A DNA stretch of 64,000 nt from Comamonadaceae bacterium (lineage in GTDB: Bacteria; Pseudomonadota; Gammaproteobacteria; Burkholderiales; Burkholderiaceae_C): assembly GCA_947479935.1 (NCBI GenBank), contig CANKBG010000005.1, forward strand, positions 34,463 to 98,462, read 5' to 3'. Position 1 is the stretch's first letter; each line of letters starts with the position of its first letter. Of the stretch, positions 1 through 11,652 are shown one piece after another. The translations under genes were made by a program, and so were the position numbers. A model generated the notes under the pieces. That model was not told the DNA's origin and searched no databases. It saw only the letters and a list, made by a program, of their open reading frames with translations.

Positions 1-731
1 GTCGAACTAAAGCCACCCCCGCAGCGCTGCTTAAACGGCACAAATGAACATGGGCTTTGGTGCTTTTGATCAATTCAAAAATGGTATGCAGTGCAATGGT
101 TTCTGCGGCCACAGGAACCCCTGACAAACCCATGCGTGTGGCCAAGGGGCCACTGGCAGCCACACCTTTGCCTAAGTGCATTTCTTGGGGTCGCAGCCAC
201 ACGGTGTAGCCAAAAGAATTGGCGTATTGAAGTGCACGCTGCAAAACTTGTGTGTTTTCTAAAGCCACTTCTGCTTGCGTAAAGCCAACGCAACCAGCGT
301 CTGCAAGTTGCACCATTTCCGTCAAAATTTCACCCTTCAAGCCACGGGTTAGCGCTCCCAGCGGCATGACTTTTGAGCGATTGAGTTTTTCTGCTCTGAA
401 CCTGAGCATCTCAACCAAACCAGGCTCATCCAAAACGGGATCGGTATCGGGTGGGCACACCAAGCTGGTGACACCCCCTGCCACTGCAGCTGTCAGCTCG
501 GAGTCGAGCATGCCTTCATGTTCATAACCGGGCTCTCTGAGGCGAACCGCCAAATCGACCAGCCCCGGCACGACGATGCAACCCTTGGCATCAATGGTTT
601 TTTGCGCTTGAAAACCTTCAGGCGCGTTGCCAATGGCCACAATTTTTCCAGCAGAGATGGCTACGTTGGTGATTGCATCCGTGCTGCTTTGCGGGTCAAT
701 CAAGCGGCCGCCTTGAATCAAAATTTTCATG
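1..731 (-). CDS. Dihydroorotase-like protein (PyrC'/PyrX type), 3' end runs off the window
   Basis: Manual minus-strand translation MKILIQGGRLIDPQSSTDAITNVAISAGKIVAIGNAPEGFQAQKTIDAKGCIVVPGLVDLAVRLREPGYEHEGMLDSE...; adjacent to pyrB; not in the ORF track because it is open at the edge. Confidence 0.85.
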
Positions 732-774
732 GTCTATTTCTTTCCTTTTTATTTTTTTACTTATTCAAAATGTC

Positions 775-1737
775 TTAAGCCTCATTGCCCGCCACGATGC
801 TCATGACCGCCATGCGCACTGCAATGCCAAATGTCACCTGCGGCAAGATCACGCTTTGCGGACCATCGACCACCGCAGAGTCAATTTCAACACCGCGGTT
901 TATGGGGCCAGGGTGCATCACAATGGCATCGGGTTTGGCCAGTTGCAATTTTTCAGGGGTAAGGCCAAAGCGTTTGAAGTATTCTTGGCTAGAAGGCAGC
1001 AAGGCGCCACTCATGCGCTCATTTTGCAAGCGCAGGGTAATGACCACATCGCAATTCTTAATCCCATCCTCCAAGTTGTGAAAGACCTTCACACCCATTT
1101 GCGACATGTCAGCGGGTACCAAAGTTTGCGGTCCCACCACTCGCACTTCAGCACAACCCAATGTGGTCAAGGCATGAATGTCAGAGCGTGCCACGCGGGA
1201 GTGAAGCACGTCACCCACAATGGCCACCGTGAGATTGCTGAAATCTTTTTTGTAGTGACGAATGGTGTACATGTCCAGCAAACCCTGCGTGGGGTGAGCA
1301 TGCCTGCCATCCCCCGCATTCACCACATGCACGTGCGGCGCCACGTGCTGCGCAATCAGGTAAGGCGCTCCTGACTCTGAGTGGCGAACCACAAAAATAT
1401 CGGCCGCCATGGCCGACAAGTTGGCGATGGTGTCGAGCAAGGATTCACCTTTAGACGCAGAAGATCGTGCAATGTCGAGGTTAATCACATCGGCAGACAA
1501 ACGCGTGGCCGCAATTCCAAACGTGGTTCGAGTACGTGTGCTGTTTTCAAAAAACAAATTAAAGACGCTTTTACCTCTCAGCAAAGGAACCTTTTTGACT
1601 TCGCGATCACTGACGCTGACAAAATTGGCTGCCGTGTCCAAGATGTGCGTAAGCATGTCGCGCGACAAGCCCTCCGTGGACAACAGGTGAATGAGTTCAC
1701 CGTTTTTGTTGAGTTGGGGATTGCGTTTGTAGAGCAT
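775..1737 (-). CDS. pyrB: Aspartate carbamoyltransferase catalytic subunit
   Basis: 320 aa; [50 protein letters not shown] motifs. Confidence 0.97.
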   Translation of the reverse strand: MLYKRNPQLNKNGELIHLLSTEGLSRDMLTHILDTAANFVSVSDREVKKVPLLRGKSVFNLFFENSTRTRTTFGIAATRLSADVINLDIARSSASKGESLLDTIANLSAMAADIFVVRHSESGAPYLIAQHVAPHVHVVNAGDGRHAHPTQGLLDMYTIRHYKKDFSNLTVAIVGDVLHSRVARSDIHALTTLGCAEVRVVGPQTLVPADMSQMGVKVFHNLEDGIKNCDVVITLRLQNERMSGALLPSSQEYFKRFGLTPEKLQLAKPDAIVMHPGPINRGVEIDSAVVDGPQSVILPQVTFGIAVRMAVMSIVAGNEA

Positions 1738-1739
1738 TG

Positions 1740-2294
1740 TTATTTTTTCCCTGCTGAGCTGTTTTCTTCTTCCACTTCAAAGCTGAATTGGCCATTGTCC
1801 AAACGCGCAAGCGCCAGCGATTGCGTATCGGGCAGCGTCACCCTTGCGGCTGCATAGTCCGCTTGAATGGGCAGTTGACGTCCTCCCCTGTCCACCAATA
1901 CCGCCAATCTCACATTGGCGGGTCGGCCGTAATCAAACAACTCGTTAACCACTGCTCGAATGGTACGGCCGGTGTAGAGCACGTCGTCCAAAATCAGCAC
2001 ATCGGCGCCTTGTATTTCAAACGGCAAGCTGGTTTGCCCGCCCGCTGACAAGCCGCGTTGTGCAAAATCATCGCGGTGCATGGCCGAAGAAATGCTGCCA
2101 TGTTTGCCAATCAAGCCCAAATCTTTTTGCAGACGTTCTGCCAACCAAGCACCGCCTGACGTGATGCCCACCAAACGTGTTTCTGGGGTGCACATGGATC
2201 GCACACCCCGCAAGAGTTCGCTGTAAAGCGCCTCTGCATTCAAAGCCAATGCACTCAAGGCAGACTCCTTAAAAATTGTTCCAAAATAATGCAA
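1740..2294 (-). CDS. pyrR: Bifunctional pyr operon regulator / uracil phosphoribosyltransferase
   Basis: PRT motif [21 protein letters not shown]; next to pyrB. Confidence 0.93.
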   Translation of the reverse strand: MHYFGTIFKESALSALALNAEALYSELLRGVRSMCTPETRLVGITSGGAWLAERLQKDLGLIGKHGSISSAMHRDDFAQRGLSAGGQTSLPFEIQGADVLILDDVLYTGRTIRAVVNELFDYGRPANVRLAVLVDRGGRQLPIQADYAAARVTLPDTQSLALARLDNGQFSFEVEEENSSAGKK

Positions 2295-2701
2295 GCCGAT
2301 TCGGCGTCGGCGTCTTTTGCGCCATTCGATATAGCCTCGGTTGTGCTGTATCGCTCATCGACTTCATACACATTCAAACTAAAGCGGCCGCGCAATTGAC
2401 GTGCAAATTTTTGTGCGCGCAAGGTGTTTTCATGCGACGCCCCATCGGGGTGAAATGGCACCCCCACCACCAAGGCATCTGGCGTCCATTCTTTGATGCG
2501 TTTTTCAATGTGTTCAAACCGAGCATCGCCCTCGGCTACCACTGTGGCCTGCGGCGTGGCTTGTCTCAACATGCGATTGCCCACCGCAACACCGGTGCGT
2601 TTGAGGCCAAAATCAAAAGCCAAAAAACTCTGCTGCGACGCAGGCACAGTGAGCGCCTGGTCTAGGCTCATGCGTGGCCTGCCTCGTTGCTCAACATCCA
2701 A
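2255..2701 (-). CDS. ruvX: Holliday junction resolvase-like protein RuvX/YqgF
   Basis: FLAFDFGLKRTGVAVGN ... VVGVPFHPDG ... VDERYSTTEA. Confidence 0.95.
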   Translation of the reverse strand: MDVEQRGRPRMSLDQALTVPASQQSFLAFDFGLKRTGVAVGNRMLRQATPQATVVAEGDARFEHIEKRIKEWTPDALVVGVPFHPDGASHENTLRAQKFARQLRGRFSLNVYEVDERYSTTEAISNGAKDADAESACIILEQFLRSLP

Positions 2702-3267
2702 GCTTGCAAGCCCAAAAGCGCCAGCGCCTTTTCGTATCGAAGCTCAATGGGTGTATCAAAAATGATGGCCTCATTGGCCTCCACTGTCAGCCAGCTGTTT
2801 TCAATAATTTCTGATTCAAGCTGCCCTTCACCCCATGAGGCATAACCCAGGGTGACCAAAATTCGCTTCGGCCCAGAACCATTGGACAAGGCCTCCAAAA
2901 CATCTTTGGAGGTGGTCATGGCAAGGCCGCCCGGCACACTTAAAGTAGATGCGTAGATGGGTCCATCTTGTTCGGCGTCTTCCGTCACAATGGGTTCGTG
3001 CAACACAAATCCGCGCTCGGTTTGAACCGGGCCGCCGTGCAATACATTGGATTGCAAAAGGTCTTCTCGGCGCAAAGGAAGCTCGACTTTGTCGAATAAA
3101 TGCCGCAAACTTAATTCTCCGGGCTTGTTGATAATCAAGCCCATGGCACCCCGCTCAGAGTGTTCACACAAATAAACCACACTCTTGGCAAAAGTAGGGT
3201 CCTCCAAACCAGGCATGGCAATCAAAAAATGATGCGAGAGGTTGGTGGAGGCAAAATCGGCAGACAT
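2668..3267 (-). CDS. yqgE: YqgE/AlgH family protein (UPF0301)
   Basis: LSHHFLIAMPGLEDPTFAKSVVYLCEHSERGAMGLIINKP family signature. Confidence 0.95.
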   Translation of the reverse strand: MSADFASTNLSHHFLIAMPGLEDPTFAKSVVYLCEHSERGAMGLIINKPGELSLRHLFDKVELPLRREDLLQSNVLHGGPVQTERGFVLHEPIVTEDAEQDGPIYASTLSVPGGLAMTTSKDVLEALSNGSGPKRILVTLGYASWGEGQLESEIIENSWLTVEANEAIIFDTPIELRYEKALALLGLQAWMLSNEAGHA

Positions 3268-3293
3268 GTCCCAATTTTAACGGTCTCAACCCC

Positions 3294-4784
3294 ATGCACA
3301 AAACCTTTTCTACCGGCTTGGTCTGGTTTCGACGCGATTTACGAGTAGCAGACAACGCTGCTCTGTCCCATGCCCTCATAAACTGCACCAAAGTGCACTG
3401 TGTTTTCGTCTTTGACACCACCATTTTGGAAAACTTACCCAAGGCCGACCGCCGGGTGGCCTTCATTCGAGAGTCTTTGGTCGATTTGGATGCTCAATTG
3501 CGGCAAGAGGCCCAAAAGGCAGGAATTTCGCCCAAAATAGCGTCGCAAGTTGGGCTGATCGTGCTGCACGGCAACCCGCACAAAGAAATTCCCCATCTGG
3601 CCAAATCGCTAGAGGCTCAGGTGGTTTTTGCCAATCACGACGATGAGCCAACTGCGCAAAGTCGCGACGCCCAAGTCAGGGGTGCTTTGGCCAATGCCGG
3701 CATTGCCCTTCACACCTACAAAGACCATGTGGTTTTTGAGCGCCAAGAAGTACTCACTTTGGCCGGCAACCCCTACACGGTGTTCACGCCCTACAAAAAC
3801 GCTTGGCTCAAGAAGCTTCAAGCGCAAGATTTAGCAGCTCACCCCGTCCAAGAGCATGCCGCCGCCCTCACCCCTCGGCCCCCCAAGCTTTGCTTACCGG
3901 TGCCCACGCTTTCAGCCATCGGCTTTGAAGAAATTGACCTCAAAGCCCTTCATTACCAAACTGGCATTTCAGGCGCACAAGCCCTGCTCCAAGACTTTTT
4001 GCACCGCATTGACCGGTACGAAGAAACTCGCAATTTCCCAGCCGTCAAAGGACCCAGTTATTTAAGCGTTCATTTGCGGTTTGGCACCGTTTCCGTCCGG
4101 CAATTGGCTCTAGAGGCTTGGCGCAGGTACAAGAGCAGTGCGGGCGCCAGTGTTTGGCTGGCCGAACTTATTTGGCGAGACTTTTATGCCCAAATTTTGG
4201 CCAACTTTCCTCATGTGGCCGAGCGCAGTTTCAAGGCCGAATACGATGCCATTCAATGGGATCACGGCGCCCATGGCAAGGCATTGTTTGCGGCTTGGTG
4301 CGAAGGACGAACGGGCTATCCCTTGGTTGACGCGGCCATGGCGCAAATCAATCAAACCGGCTACATGCACAACCGGCTGCGCATGGTGGTGGCATCGTTT
4401 CTCACCAAAGATTTAGGGGTCGACTGGCGCTGGGGCGAAAAATACTTTGCCCAACACCTCATCGACTTTGATTTATCGGCCAACAATGGCGGCTGGCAAT
4501 GGGCCAGTTCCAGCGGCTGCGATGCCCAGCCTTATTTCCGAATATTCAACCCCGTCACACAAAGCGAAAAGTTTGATCCGCAGGGTAAATTCATCAAACG
4601 CTACCTGCCCCAACTGGCAGGCTTGTCAGCCGCAGATATTCATGCGCCATGGGAAGCCAAGCCTCTCGTCCTTGAGGCTGCTGGTTTGGTTTTGGGCAAA
4701 GACTACCCCCTGCCCGTGGTCAACCACGCAGAGGCCAGAGAGACCACCTTGGCGCGATACGCCGTGGTTAAAAAGTCGGCTTAA
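3294..4784 (+). CDS. phrB: Deoxyribodipyrimidine photolyase
   Basis: LVWFRRDLRVADNAALSHAL; TGYPLVDAAMAQINQTGYMHNRLRMVVASFLTKDLGVDWRWGEKYFAQHLIDFDLSANNGGWQWASSSGCDAQPYFRIFNP. Confidence 0.97.
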   Translation: MHKTFSTGLVWFRRDLRVADNAALSHALINCTKVHCVFVFDTTILENLPKADRRVAFIRESLVDLDAQLRQEAQKAGISPKIASQVGLIVLHGNPHKEIPHLAKSLEAQVVFANHDDEPTAQSRDAQVRGALANAGIALHTYKDHVVFERQEVLTLAGNPYTVFTPYKNAWLKKLQAQDLAAHPVQEHAAALTPRPPKLCLPVPTLSAIGFEEIDLKALHYQTGISGAQALLQDFLHRIDRYEETRNFPAVKGPSYLSVHLRFGTVSVRQLALEAWRRYKSSAGASVWLAELIWRDFYAQILANFPHVAERSFKAEYDAIQWDHGAHGKALFAAWCEGRTGYPLVDAAMAQINQTGYMHNRLRMVVASFLTKDLGVDWRWGEKYFAQHLIDFDLSANNGGWQWASSSGCDAQPYFRIFNPVTQSEKFDPQGKFIKRYLPQLAGLSAADIHAPWEAKPLVLEAAGLVLGKDYPLPVVNHAEARETTLARYAVVKKSA

Positions 4785-4954
4785 ATAGCCACCATCTCAA
4801 AGTCTTCTTTGCGGGCACCGCATTCAGGACAAGTCCAGTTCATGGGTACATCCGCCCAAGCAGTGCCAGGGGCAATGCCATCTTCAGGGCAACCAGCGGC
4901 CTCGTCGTAAATCCAGCCGCAAATTAAGCACATCCAAGTTTTAGTATCAGTCAC
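4781..4954 (-). CDS. Rubredoxin (57 aa, GTG start)
   Basis: Manual translation (V/M)TDTKTWMCLICGWIYDEAAGCPEDGIAPGTAWADVPMNWTCPECGARKEDFEMVAI*; two CxxCG knuckles. Below the ORF-track length cutoff. Confidence 0.93.
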   Translation of the reverse strand: MTDTKTWMCLICGWIYDEAAGCPEDGIAPGTAWADVPMNWTCPECGARKEDFEMVAI

Positions 4955-5011
4955 AGTGTGTCACCGGTGTCGAATAGAATGAAAAGATTGTATCGGGCTC
5001 AAATGTAACCC

Positions 5012-5953
5012 ATGACTATTTCATTACCTCCGTCGGACGCGCCAAACGCAACCCCCGACAGCGAAGACGAAGCAGCCATTGCCTGCGTCTTGGTTTTCAA
5101 TGCCAGCGACCCTAGCGGCGCAGGCGGCATCAGCGCTGACGTTTTGGCCATCGCCTCCGTGGGCGCCCATGCCTTGCCTGTTCTCACGGGCGCCTATGCT
5201 CGCGATACTGCCCAAATTTTTGACTTTTTCCCTATGAACGAAGAGGCCGTGGGCGACCAAGCTCGTGCCATTCTCGAAGACGTCCCCCCTCAAGTCATCA
5301 AAGTTGGCTTTGCGGGCAGTGCTGAAAATTTAAGCATCATTGCCGAACTGACCGCAGACTATGACGGCGTGCCCGTGGTCGCTTACATGCCCAATTTGTC
5401 GTGGTGGGAAGACGATCAAATCGACCAATACCTCGACGCTTTTCGCGAACTGCTGCTACCTCAAACCAGCGTTTTGGTGGGGCACCACAGTACTTTGCGC
5501 CGATGGTTGCTACCCGATTGGTCCAGCGAAAAAAATCCAGGTCCTCGCGACATTGCCAAAGCCGCTTCCGAGTTGGGCGTGCCCTACACATTGGTAACGG
5601 GTCTTTCTTCAACAGACCAACAAATCGACAATGTATTGGCCACCCCCGAAACCGTGGTGGGACACGAAAAGTTTGAACGCATCGAGGCCGTTTTCAGTGG
5701 TGCTGGCGAAACGCTTTCTGCTGCGTTGGCCGCCTTAATTGCTACCGGTCTTGATTTATCTACCGCTGCCAGCGAAGCTTTGCACTACCTCGACAGATGC
5801 CTAGACGAGGGTTTTCGCCCAGGGATGGGCCATGTGATTCCCGATAGGCTATTCTGGGCTTTACCCGACCCCGATGAAACAGATGACGAGGTCGAAGGCC
5901 CCGACATGAATGCCGATTTTTTTGAAATGCCAATCAATGACACAAAACACTGA
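5012..5953 (+). CDS. thiD: Hydroxymethylpyrimidine/phosphomethylpyrimidine kinase
   Basis: [39 protein letters not shown]; between rubredoxin and hemL. Confidence 0.88.
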   Translation: MTISLPPSDAPNATPDSEDEAAIACVLVFNASDPSGAGGISADVLAIASVGAHALPVLTGAYARDTAQIFDFFPMNEEAVGDQARAILEDVPPQVIKVGFAGSAENLSIIAELTADYDGVPVVAYMPNLSWWEDDQIDQYLDAFRELLLPQTSVLVGHHSTLRRWLLPDWSSEKNPGPRDIAKAASELGVPYTLVTGLSSTDQQIDNVLATPETVVGHEKFERIEAVFSGAGETLSAALAALIATGLDLSTAASEALHYLDRCLDEGFRPGMGHVIPDRLFWALPDPDETDDEVEGPDMNADFFEMPINDTKH

Positions 5954-7244
5954 CCTCAACGAGACCCTGTTCGAACGCGCACGCAAAGTGATTCCTGGCG
6001 GCGTGAATTCCCCTGTGCGGGCTTTCCGCGCCGTGGGTGGAACACCGCGTTTTGTAAAGCGTGCAGAAGGCGCCTATTTTTGGGATGCCAACGGCAAAAA
6101 ATACATCGACTACATCGGTTCATGGGGCCCCATGATCTTGGGCCACGGCCACCCTGCTGTTTTAGAAGCCGTGCAAAAAGCGGCCCTTGATGGTTTTTCT
6201 TTTGGCGCCCCTACCGAACGCGAAGTCGAATTGGTTGAAGCTCTCCTCAAGCTGGTGCCTTCCATGGAAATGGTGCGCTTGGTCAGCTCGGGCACCGAAG
6301 CGGGCATGAGCGCAGTGCGCTTGGCACGCGGCGCCACAGGACGCAGCAAGTTCATCAAGTTTGAAGGCTGCTACCACGGCCATGCCGATGCCTTGCTGGT
6401 CAAAGCCGGTTCAGGCTTGGCCACCTTTGGCAACCCCACCAGCGCCGGCGTGCCACCCGAGGTGGTGCAACATACTTTGGTGCTCGAGTACAACAACATT
6501 GAGCAACTAGAAGAAGCCTTCAAGATTCATGGACCAGAGCTGGCCTGCCTCATGATCGAGCCCATTGCCGGCAACATGAACTTTGTGCGCGCCAGCGTGC
6601 CCTTCATGAAACGCTGCCGCGAACTGTGCAGCCAATACGGCGCGTTGTTGGTGTTTGACGAAGTCATGACGGGTTGCCGAGTAGCCCTAGGCAGCGCGCA
6701 AAGCGTTTACGCCAAAAACATTCCTGGCTTCGAGCCCGACATGACCGTCATGGGCAAAGTGATTGGCGGTGGCATGCCCTTGGCAGCCTTCGGCGGCAAG
6801 CGGGCTGTCATGGAACAGCTCGCACCTTTGGGCCCTGTTTACCAAGCAGGCACCTTGAGTGGCAACCCTGTGGCCACTGCATGCGGCTTGGCCACATTGG
6901 CAGAAATTAGCAAGCCTGGTTTCTTTGATGCTTTAAGCGCCACAACACGTTCACTGGTCGATGGCCTTACAGCTGCAGCTGTAGCTGAAGGCATTCCGTT
7001 TGCTGGCGACAGCGAAGGTGGTATGTTCGGCTTCTTCTTGTTGCCCACCTTGCCCAGTAACTACCCACAAGTCATGAAAACCGATGGCACCAAGTTCAAC
7101 ACTTTGTTCCATGGTTTGCTAGACCGCGGCGTTTACATTGCACCCGCGCTTTATGAAGCTGGCTTTGTCAGCGGCGCACATACCGCACAAGACATTGCAG
7201 ACACTGTGAGTGCAGCGCGCGAGATCTTCAAGAGCCTGAATTAA
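5937..7244 (+). CDS. hemL: Glutamate-1-semialdehyde 2,1-aminomutase
   Basis: [58 protein letters not shown]. Confidence 0.97.
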   Translation: MTQNTDLNETLFERARKVIPGGVNSPVRAFRAVGGTPRFVKRAEGAYFWDANGKKYIDYIGSWGPMILGHGHPAVLEAVQKAALDGFSFGAPTEREVELVEALLKLVPSMEMVRLVSSGTEAGMSAVRLARGATGRSKFIKFEGCYHGHADALLVKAGSGLATFGNPTSAGVPPEVVQHTLVLEYNNIEQLEEAFKIHGPELACLMIEPIAGNMNFVRASVPFMKRCRELCSQYGALLVFDEVMTGCRVALGSAQSVYAKNIPGFEPDMTVMGKVIGGGMPLAAFGGKRAVMEQLAPLGPVYQAGTLSGNPVATACGLATLAEISKPGFFDALSATTRSLVDGLTAAAVAEGIPFAGDSEGGMFGFFLLPTLPSNYPQVMKTDGTKFNTLFHGLLDRGVYIAPALYEAGFVSGAHTAQDIADTVSAAREIFKSLN

Positions 7245-7248
7245 GTTT

Positions 7249-8829
7249 TCAGTGGCGAAAGTGTCGCACGCCGGAAAATACCATGGCCACACCACGCTCG
7301 TCGGCGGCCGCTATCACTTCGCCATCGCGCATTGAGCCGCCCGGCTGAATGACGCAATTGGCACCCGCATCGACCACCACATCGAGGCCGTCACGGAACG
7401 GGAAGAACGCGTCGCTGGCCACCACGGTATTTTGCAAACTCAAACCAGCATGACCGGCCTTGATGCTGGCAATGCGCGCAGAATCTAAGCGACTCATCTG
7501 GCCTGCGCCCACGCCCATGGTCATGCCATTGGCGCAGAACACAATGGCATTGCTCTTGACGTACTTGGCCACTTTCCATGCAAACAGCAAGTCTTGCAAT
7601 TGTGCAGGTGTGGGTTGAACTTTGGTGACGACTTTCAGGTCGACCATTTGCAGTTCATGGTTGTCAGCGCTTTGAATGAGTAAACCCGAACCCACGCGTT
7701 TGATGTCTTGCGCATTGCGGCCTTGTTCAAATGCGTTTGAACCCGCTTTGAATTCAGGCAAGGCAATTTGCAATACGCGCACATTGGCTTTGGCCTTGAA
7801 AATTTCCAAAGCCTCGGGCGAGTAAGAAGGCGCCATCAACACTTCAACAAACTGCTTGCTAATTTGTTGCGCTGCCGCTGCATCGACTTTGCGGTTCAAG
7901 GCAATGATGCCGCCAAACGCAGATGTGGGGTCAGTTTGAAACGCTTTACTGTAGGACTCAAGCGCGTTGGCACCCACGGCTACACCGCAAGGATTGGCGT
8001 GCTTCACGATCACGCAGGCAGCTTCTGAAAAACTCTTGACGCATTCCCATGCCGCATCGGCATCGGCAATGTTGTTGTACGAAAGTTCTTTGCCCTGCAA
8101 TTGCACAGCCGTTACCAATGAACCAGGGGCTGGGTACAAATCGCGATAAAACGCTGCCGTTTGGTGAGGGTTCTCGCCGTAACGCAAGTCTTGTAACTTC
8201 ACAAAGCGGCCGTTGGATTGGGCAGGAAATTCTTTGCGAGTACCGCCTTCCAAGCTGTAGGAAGACAAATAATCACTGATGGCCGCGTCGTAATTGCTGA
8301 TGCGATTGAAGGCCGCAACTGACAAAGCAAAGCGTGTTTTCTCAGACACTTGGCCGTGGGCAGTGAGCTCTTCAATCACAGTAGCGTACTGAGAAGCATC
8401 GGTTAGCACTGCCACGTCTTTCCAGTTCTTGGCTGCACTTCGAACCATGGCAGGGCCACCAATGTCGATGTTCTCAATGGCATCTTCCAGTGTGCAACCG
8501 GGCTTGGCAACAGTGGCTTCAAAGGGGTACAAATTAACGATCAACAAGTCGATGGTTTGAATACCATGCGCTTTCAAGGCAGCCATGTGTTCGGGCACAT
8601 CGCGACGAGCAAGCAATCCACCATGCACTTTAGGGTGCAATGTTTTGACTCGGCCATCGAGCATTTCGGGAAAGTCGGTCAATTGCGCAACCTCAGTCAC
8701 AGGCAATCCTTGATCGGCCAACAACTTGGCCGTGCCACCGGTAGAAACCAACTCAACCTTGAGCGCGTGCAGCGCTAGGGCCAGTTCTAAAATGCCCGTT
8801 TTGTCTGAGACAGAAATCAGTGCTTTCAT
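7249..8829 (-). CDS. purH: Bifunctional AICAR formyltransferase / IMP cyclohydrolase
   Basis: [51 protein letters not shown]. Confidence 0.98.
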   Translation of the reverse strand: MKALISVSDKTGILELALALHALKVELVSTGGTAKLLADQGLPVTEVAQLTDFPEMLDGRVKTLHPKVHGGLLARRDVPEHMAALKAHGIQTIDLLIVNLYPFEATVAKPGCTLEDAIENIDIGGPAMVRSAAKNWKDVAVLTDASQYATVIEELTAHGQVSEKTRFALSVAAFNRISNYDAAISDYLSSYSLEGGTRKEFPAQSNGRFVKLQDLRYGENPHQTAAFYRDLYPAPGSLVTAVQLQGKELSYNNIADADAAWECVKSFSEAACVIVKHANPCGVAVGANALESYSKAFQTDPTSAFGGIIALNRKVDAAAAQQISKQFVEVLMAPSYSPEALEIFKAKANVRVLQIALPEFKAGSNAFEQGRNAQDIKRVGSGLLIQSADNHELQMVDLKVVTKVQPTPAQLQDLLFAWKVAKYVKSNAIVFCANGMTMGVGAGQMSRLDSARIASIKAGHAGLSLQNTVVASDAFFPFRDGLDVVVDAGANCVIQPGGSMRDGEVIAAADERGVAMVFSGVRHFRH

Positions 8830-8833
8830 TTTT

Positions 8834-9070
8834 TTATTTCAAAAGTTTGTGTTCAGTGAGTTTTTTGCGTAGGGTGTTTCGGTTCAGGCCGAGCCACTCA
8901 GCCGCACGCGATTGGTTGTTCTCAGCGCGTTGCATTACCACTTCAAGCAAGGGTTTTTCTACCGCGTTTAACAGCATGTCGTACATGCCGTTGGGTTCCA
9001 CCCCGTCCATGTCTTGAAAATAAGCGTTCAAACTTTCACGAATGCATTCATCAATTTTTTTCTTACTCAT
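8834..9070 (-). CDS. fis: DNA-binding protein Fis
   Basis: 78 aa; [23 protein letters not shown]; downstream of dusB. Confidence 0.95.
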   Translation of the reverse strand: MSKKKIDECIRESLNAYFQDMDGVEPNGMYDMLLNAVEKPLLEVVMQRAENNQSRAAEWLGLNRNTLRKKLTEHKLLK

Positions 9071-10110
9071 TCCATTGTCTCCAAAGCCATGCTCTTGTCC
9101 GATCGAACCACAGCTGATGGCATGCGCTCCATGCGTTCTGCCATCTCTTCAAAAAAATCTGCAACAGCCACCGACTGCAATTCGGCTGTCTCCAAGGTGT
9201 TCATCTGATCTCTAAATTCACAGCCTCCTGGCAAACCACTTACATACCAACCAATGTGTTTGCGTGCTGACCGAACACCAGTTTGCTCACCATACAAACC
9301 ATAATGATCTTGTAAATGTGACAGCAAGGCGCGCTTCACCTCAGCCACCAAGGGCGGCGCCAAGTGCTCACCCGTGGCCAAAAAATGAACAATTTCTCTG
9401 AATATCCAAGGACGCCCCTGTGCTGCACGTCCCACCATGAGAGCATCAGCGCCTGTGTGTTTTAAAACAGCCAATGCCTTTTCAGGGGAATCAATGTCGC
9501 CATTGGCCACCACGGGAATGTTCAAGGCGGCTTTCACGGCGGCCACCGTGTCGTACTCTGCAAAACCTTTGTAGCCTTGCTCACGCGTTCGGCCATGAAT
9601 GGTGATCATTTGAATGCCTGCATGCTCAAACGCTTTGGCCAACACCAATGCATTCTTTTCTGTGTCACACCAACCCGTGCGCATTTTCAAAGTGACAGGG
9701 ACACCGCGGGGTTCACAAGCGGCCACCACTGCTTCGACAATTTCTAGGGCCAAGGGTTCGTTTTGCATGAGGGCGGAACCAGCCCATTTGTTGCAAACTT
9801 TCTTGGCGGGACAGCCCATGTTGATGTCAATGATCTGTGCGCCTTGATCCATGTTGTAAGCCGCAGCCTCCGCCATCATGAGCGCATCGGTACCAGCAAT
9901 TTGAACGGCAATCGGTCCAGGCTCACCATCGTGATTGGCACGACGTGATGTTTTCAAACTTTTCCACAAATCTTTTTTCGAAGTCACCATTTCGCTCACA
10001 GCGTAGCCCGCACCAAACTGTCTGCACAGTTGGCGAAACGGTCGATCTGTGACACCCGCCATGGGTGCCGCAAAAATGGCATTGGGTAAAACGTAGGGTC
10101 CGATTTGCAT
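9067..10110 (-). CDS. dusB: tRNA-dihydrouridine synthase B
   Basis: APMAGVTDRPFRQLCRQFGAGYAVSEMV; IDINMGCPAKKV; ITIHGRTREQGY. Confidence 0.96.
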   Translation of the reverse strand: MQIGPYVLPNAIFAAPMAGVTDRPFRQLCRQFGAGYAVSEMVTSKKDLWKSLKTSRRANHDGEPGPIAVQIAGTDALMMAEAAAYNMDQGAQIIDINMGCPAKKVCNKWAGSALMQNEPLALEIVEAVVAACEPRGVPVTLKMRTGWCDTEKNALVLAKAFEHAGIQMITIHGRTREQGYKGFAEYDTVAAVKAALNIPVVANGDIDSPEKALAVLKHTGADALMVGRAAQGRPWIFREIVHFLATGEHLAPPLVAEVKRALLSHLQDHYGLYGEQTGVRSARKHIGWYVSGLPGGCEFRDQMNTLETAELQSVAVADFFEEMAERMERMPSAVVRSDKSMALETME

Positions 10111-10241
10111 GGACAGTGATTCGAAAGGGATTAGAAGACTGCTTAAAAAGGAGGCACGATTGTAATTGCTTAATTTTTAAGCAGGGGGATTATTTTGAAA
10201 GAAAATTCAAAATAAATACCTTTGGATACACTCCGAGGTAC

Positions 10242-10757
10242 ATGGAAAATTGGCTCACTCCACACATCACGCAGCTATTGGCTTGGCTGGCGTTTCCAGA
10301 ACACGGCTTGTCAACCGTGTTTATCATTTCATTCATTTCAGCCACTTTGCTGCCATTAGGTTCCGAACCTGCCGTTTTTGGATTGATCAAACTCAACCCT
10401 GATTTGTTTTGGGCAGCTATTTTGGTGGCAACAACAGGCAATACCTTGGGCGGTATGGTCAGTTGGTGGATGGGGTATGGCACTCACCAAGCCCTCGATT
10501 TGGTTCGCAAGCGTCAAGCCGCGGCATCTGGCGCGTCCAGCACTCTAAGCGATGCCCTGCACATTCGTGCCATTCAATGGTTAGAAAAATTGGGGCCGAA
10601 AGCCTGCCTGCTTTCTTGGCTGCCGGGTGTTGGCGACCCACTTTGTGCTGTGGCCGGTTGGCTGAAGATGCCTTTGGGACCCTGTGCCATTTACATGGCC
10701 ATTGGCAAATTTTTGCGCTATGTTGTGATGACGTCTTTGTTGCTTTGGGTTTTTTAA
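10242..10757 (+). CDS. YqaA/DedA-type (VTT domain) membrane protein
   Basis: MENWLTPHITQLLAWLAFPEHGLSTVFIISFISATLLPLGSEPAVFGLI...ATTGNTLGGMVSWWMGYG; start moved to internal ATG. Confidence 0.82.
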   Translation: MENWLTPHITQLLAWLAFPEHGLSTVFIISFISATLLPLGSEPAVFGLIKLNPDLFWAAILVATTGNTLGGMVSWWMGYGTHQALDLVRKRQAAASGASSTLSDALHIRAIQWLEKLGPKACLLSWLPGVGDPLCAVAGWLKMPLGPCAIYMAIGKFLRYVVMTSLLLWVF

Positions 10758-10804
10758 AACATCGCCACACAACTTCATAATTTTTTTTCTTGACACCTGT
10801 TGAT

Positions 10805-11557
10805 TTATTTCAGAACCAAAAGGGTGGCAATGAAAATCAAAAAGCCCAGTAATATTTTTCTGAACGAATCTTCACTCAATCGGTGTCGCATTTTTTGACC
10901 CATTTTGAGACCTAAGGCCATGGGAATCAGGGCAAAGAAGGAATATCCCACATCCACCAATTCCATGCGACCAAAGCTGTACATGGCCAAGTAAAGAGGC
11001 CAAGCGGCATTCAAATAAATGACGCTCACTGCACCCACAAACTCGTCTCGCTTCATTTGCAGGGACATCATGTAGCTGATCAAAATAGGCCCCATGAGTG
11101 ACGATACACCCCCCAAAATGCCCGACAAAGTGCCCACCAGGGCGCCCGTCCAACGTTCTTTTTCTGGGGGAATGGTGAAGCTAGGTTTGAACATCATCGA
11201 AACCACAGCCAAAATGAGTGCTAAGGCCACCAACATATTGAGTTGTTTCACCGTGAAGGACAAAGTCCAGTGAACTGCAAAACCTGTCATGACAGCTTGG
11301 GTCACCATGAGTGGCCAAAATCTTTTCAGACTGGCTTTCCAACTGGCTTCTTGCCAAGCTTGCCAAATATTAGACACCACCACTGGCACCGCCACCAAGG
11401 CAATGGCCTGAGTACTGCCAATCATGAGCGACATGATGGGCACGGCAAACAAAGGTAAACCAACGCCTAAGGTGCCTTTGACAATGCCGCCAAAAAGAAT
11501 AGCAGCAGCGCAGGCTGCAATGATCAGCACCGTATCTGTGCTGAGTAAGAAGTCCAT
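10805..11557 (-). CDS. Sulfite exporter TauE/SafE family protein
   Basis: Membrane protein with GGIVKGTLGVGLPLFAVPIM and GILGGVSSLMGPILISYMMSLQ half-repeats. Confidence 0.85.
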   Translation of the reverse strand: MDFLLSTDTVLIIAACAAAILFGGIVKGTLGVGLPLFAVPIMSLMIGSTQAIALVAVPVVVSNIWQAWQEASWKASLKRFWPLMVTQAVMTGFAVHWTLSFTVKQLNMLVALALILAVVSMMFKPSFTIPPEKERWTGALVGTLSGILGGVSSLMGPILISYMMSLQMKRDEFVGAVSVIYLNAAWPLYLAMYSFGRMELVDVGYSFFALIPMALGLKMGQKMRHRLSEDSFRKILLGFLIFIATLLVLK

Positions 11558-11652
11558 ATCGGGCTCGATTCGATAACTGATTTAAATTTTGAAAGCTTCG
11601 AGCGATTCAGGGGCAAACAGCGCAAGAAGGTACAACTTCAAACAGTTTAGAT

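Noticed and set aside
673-1374. Long + strand ORFs opposite pyrB and other genes in the ORF track
   Set aside because: Antisense shadow ORFs of well-supported genes with no domain signature.
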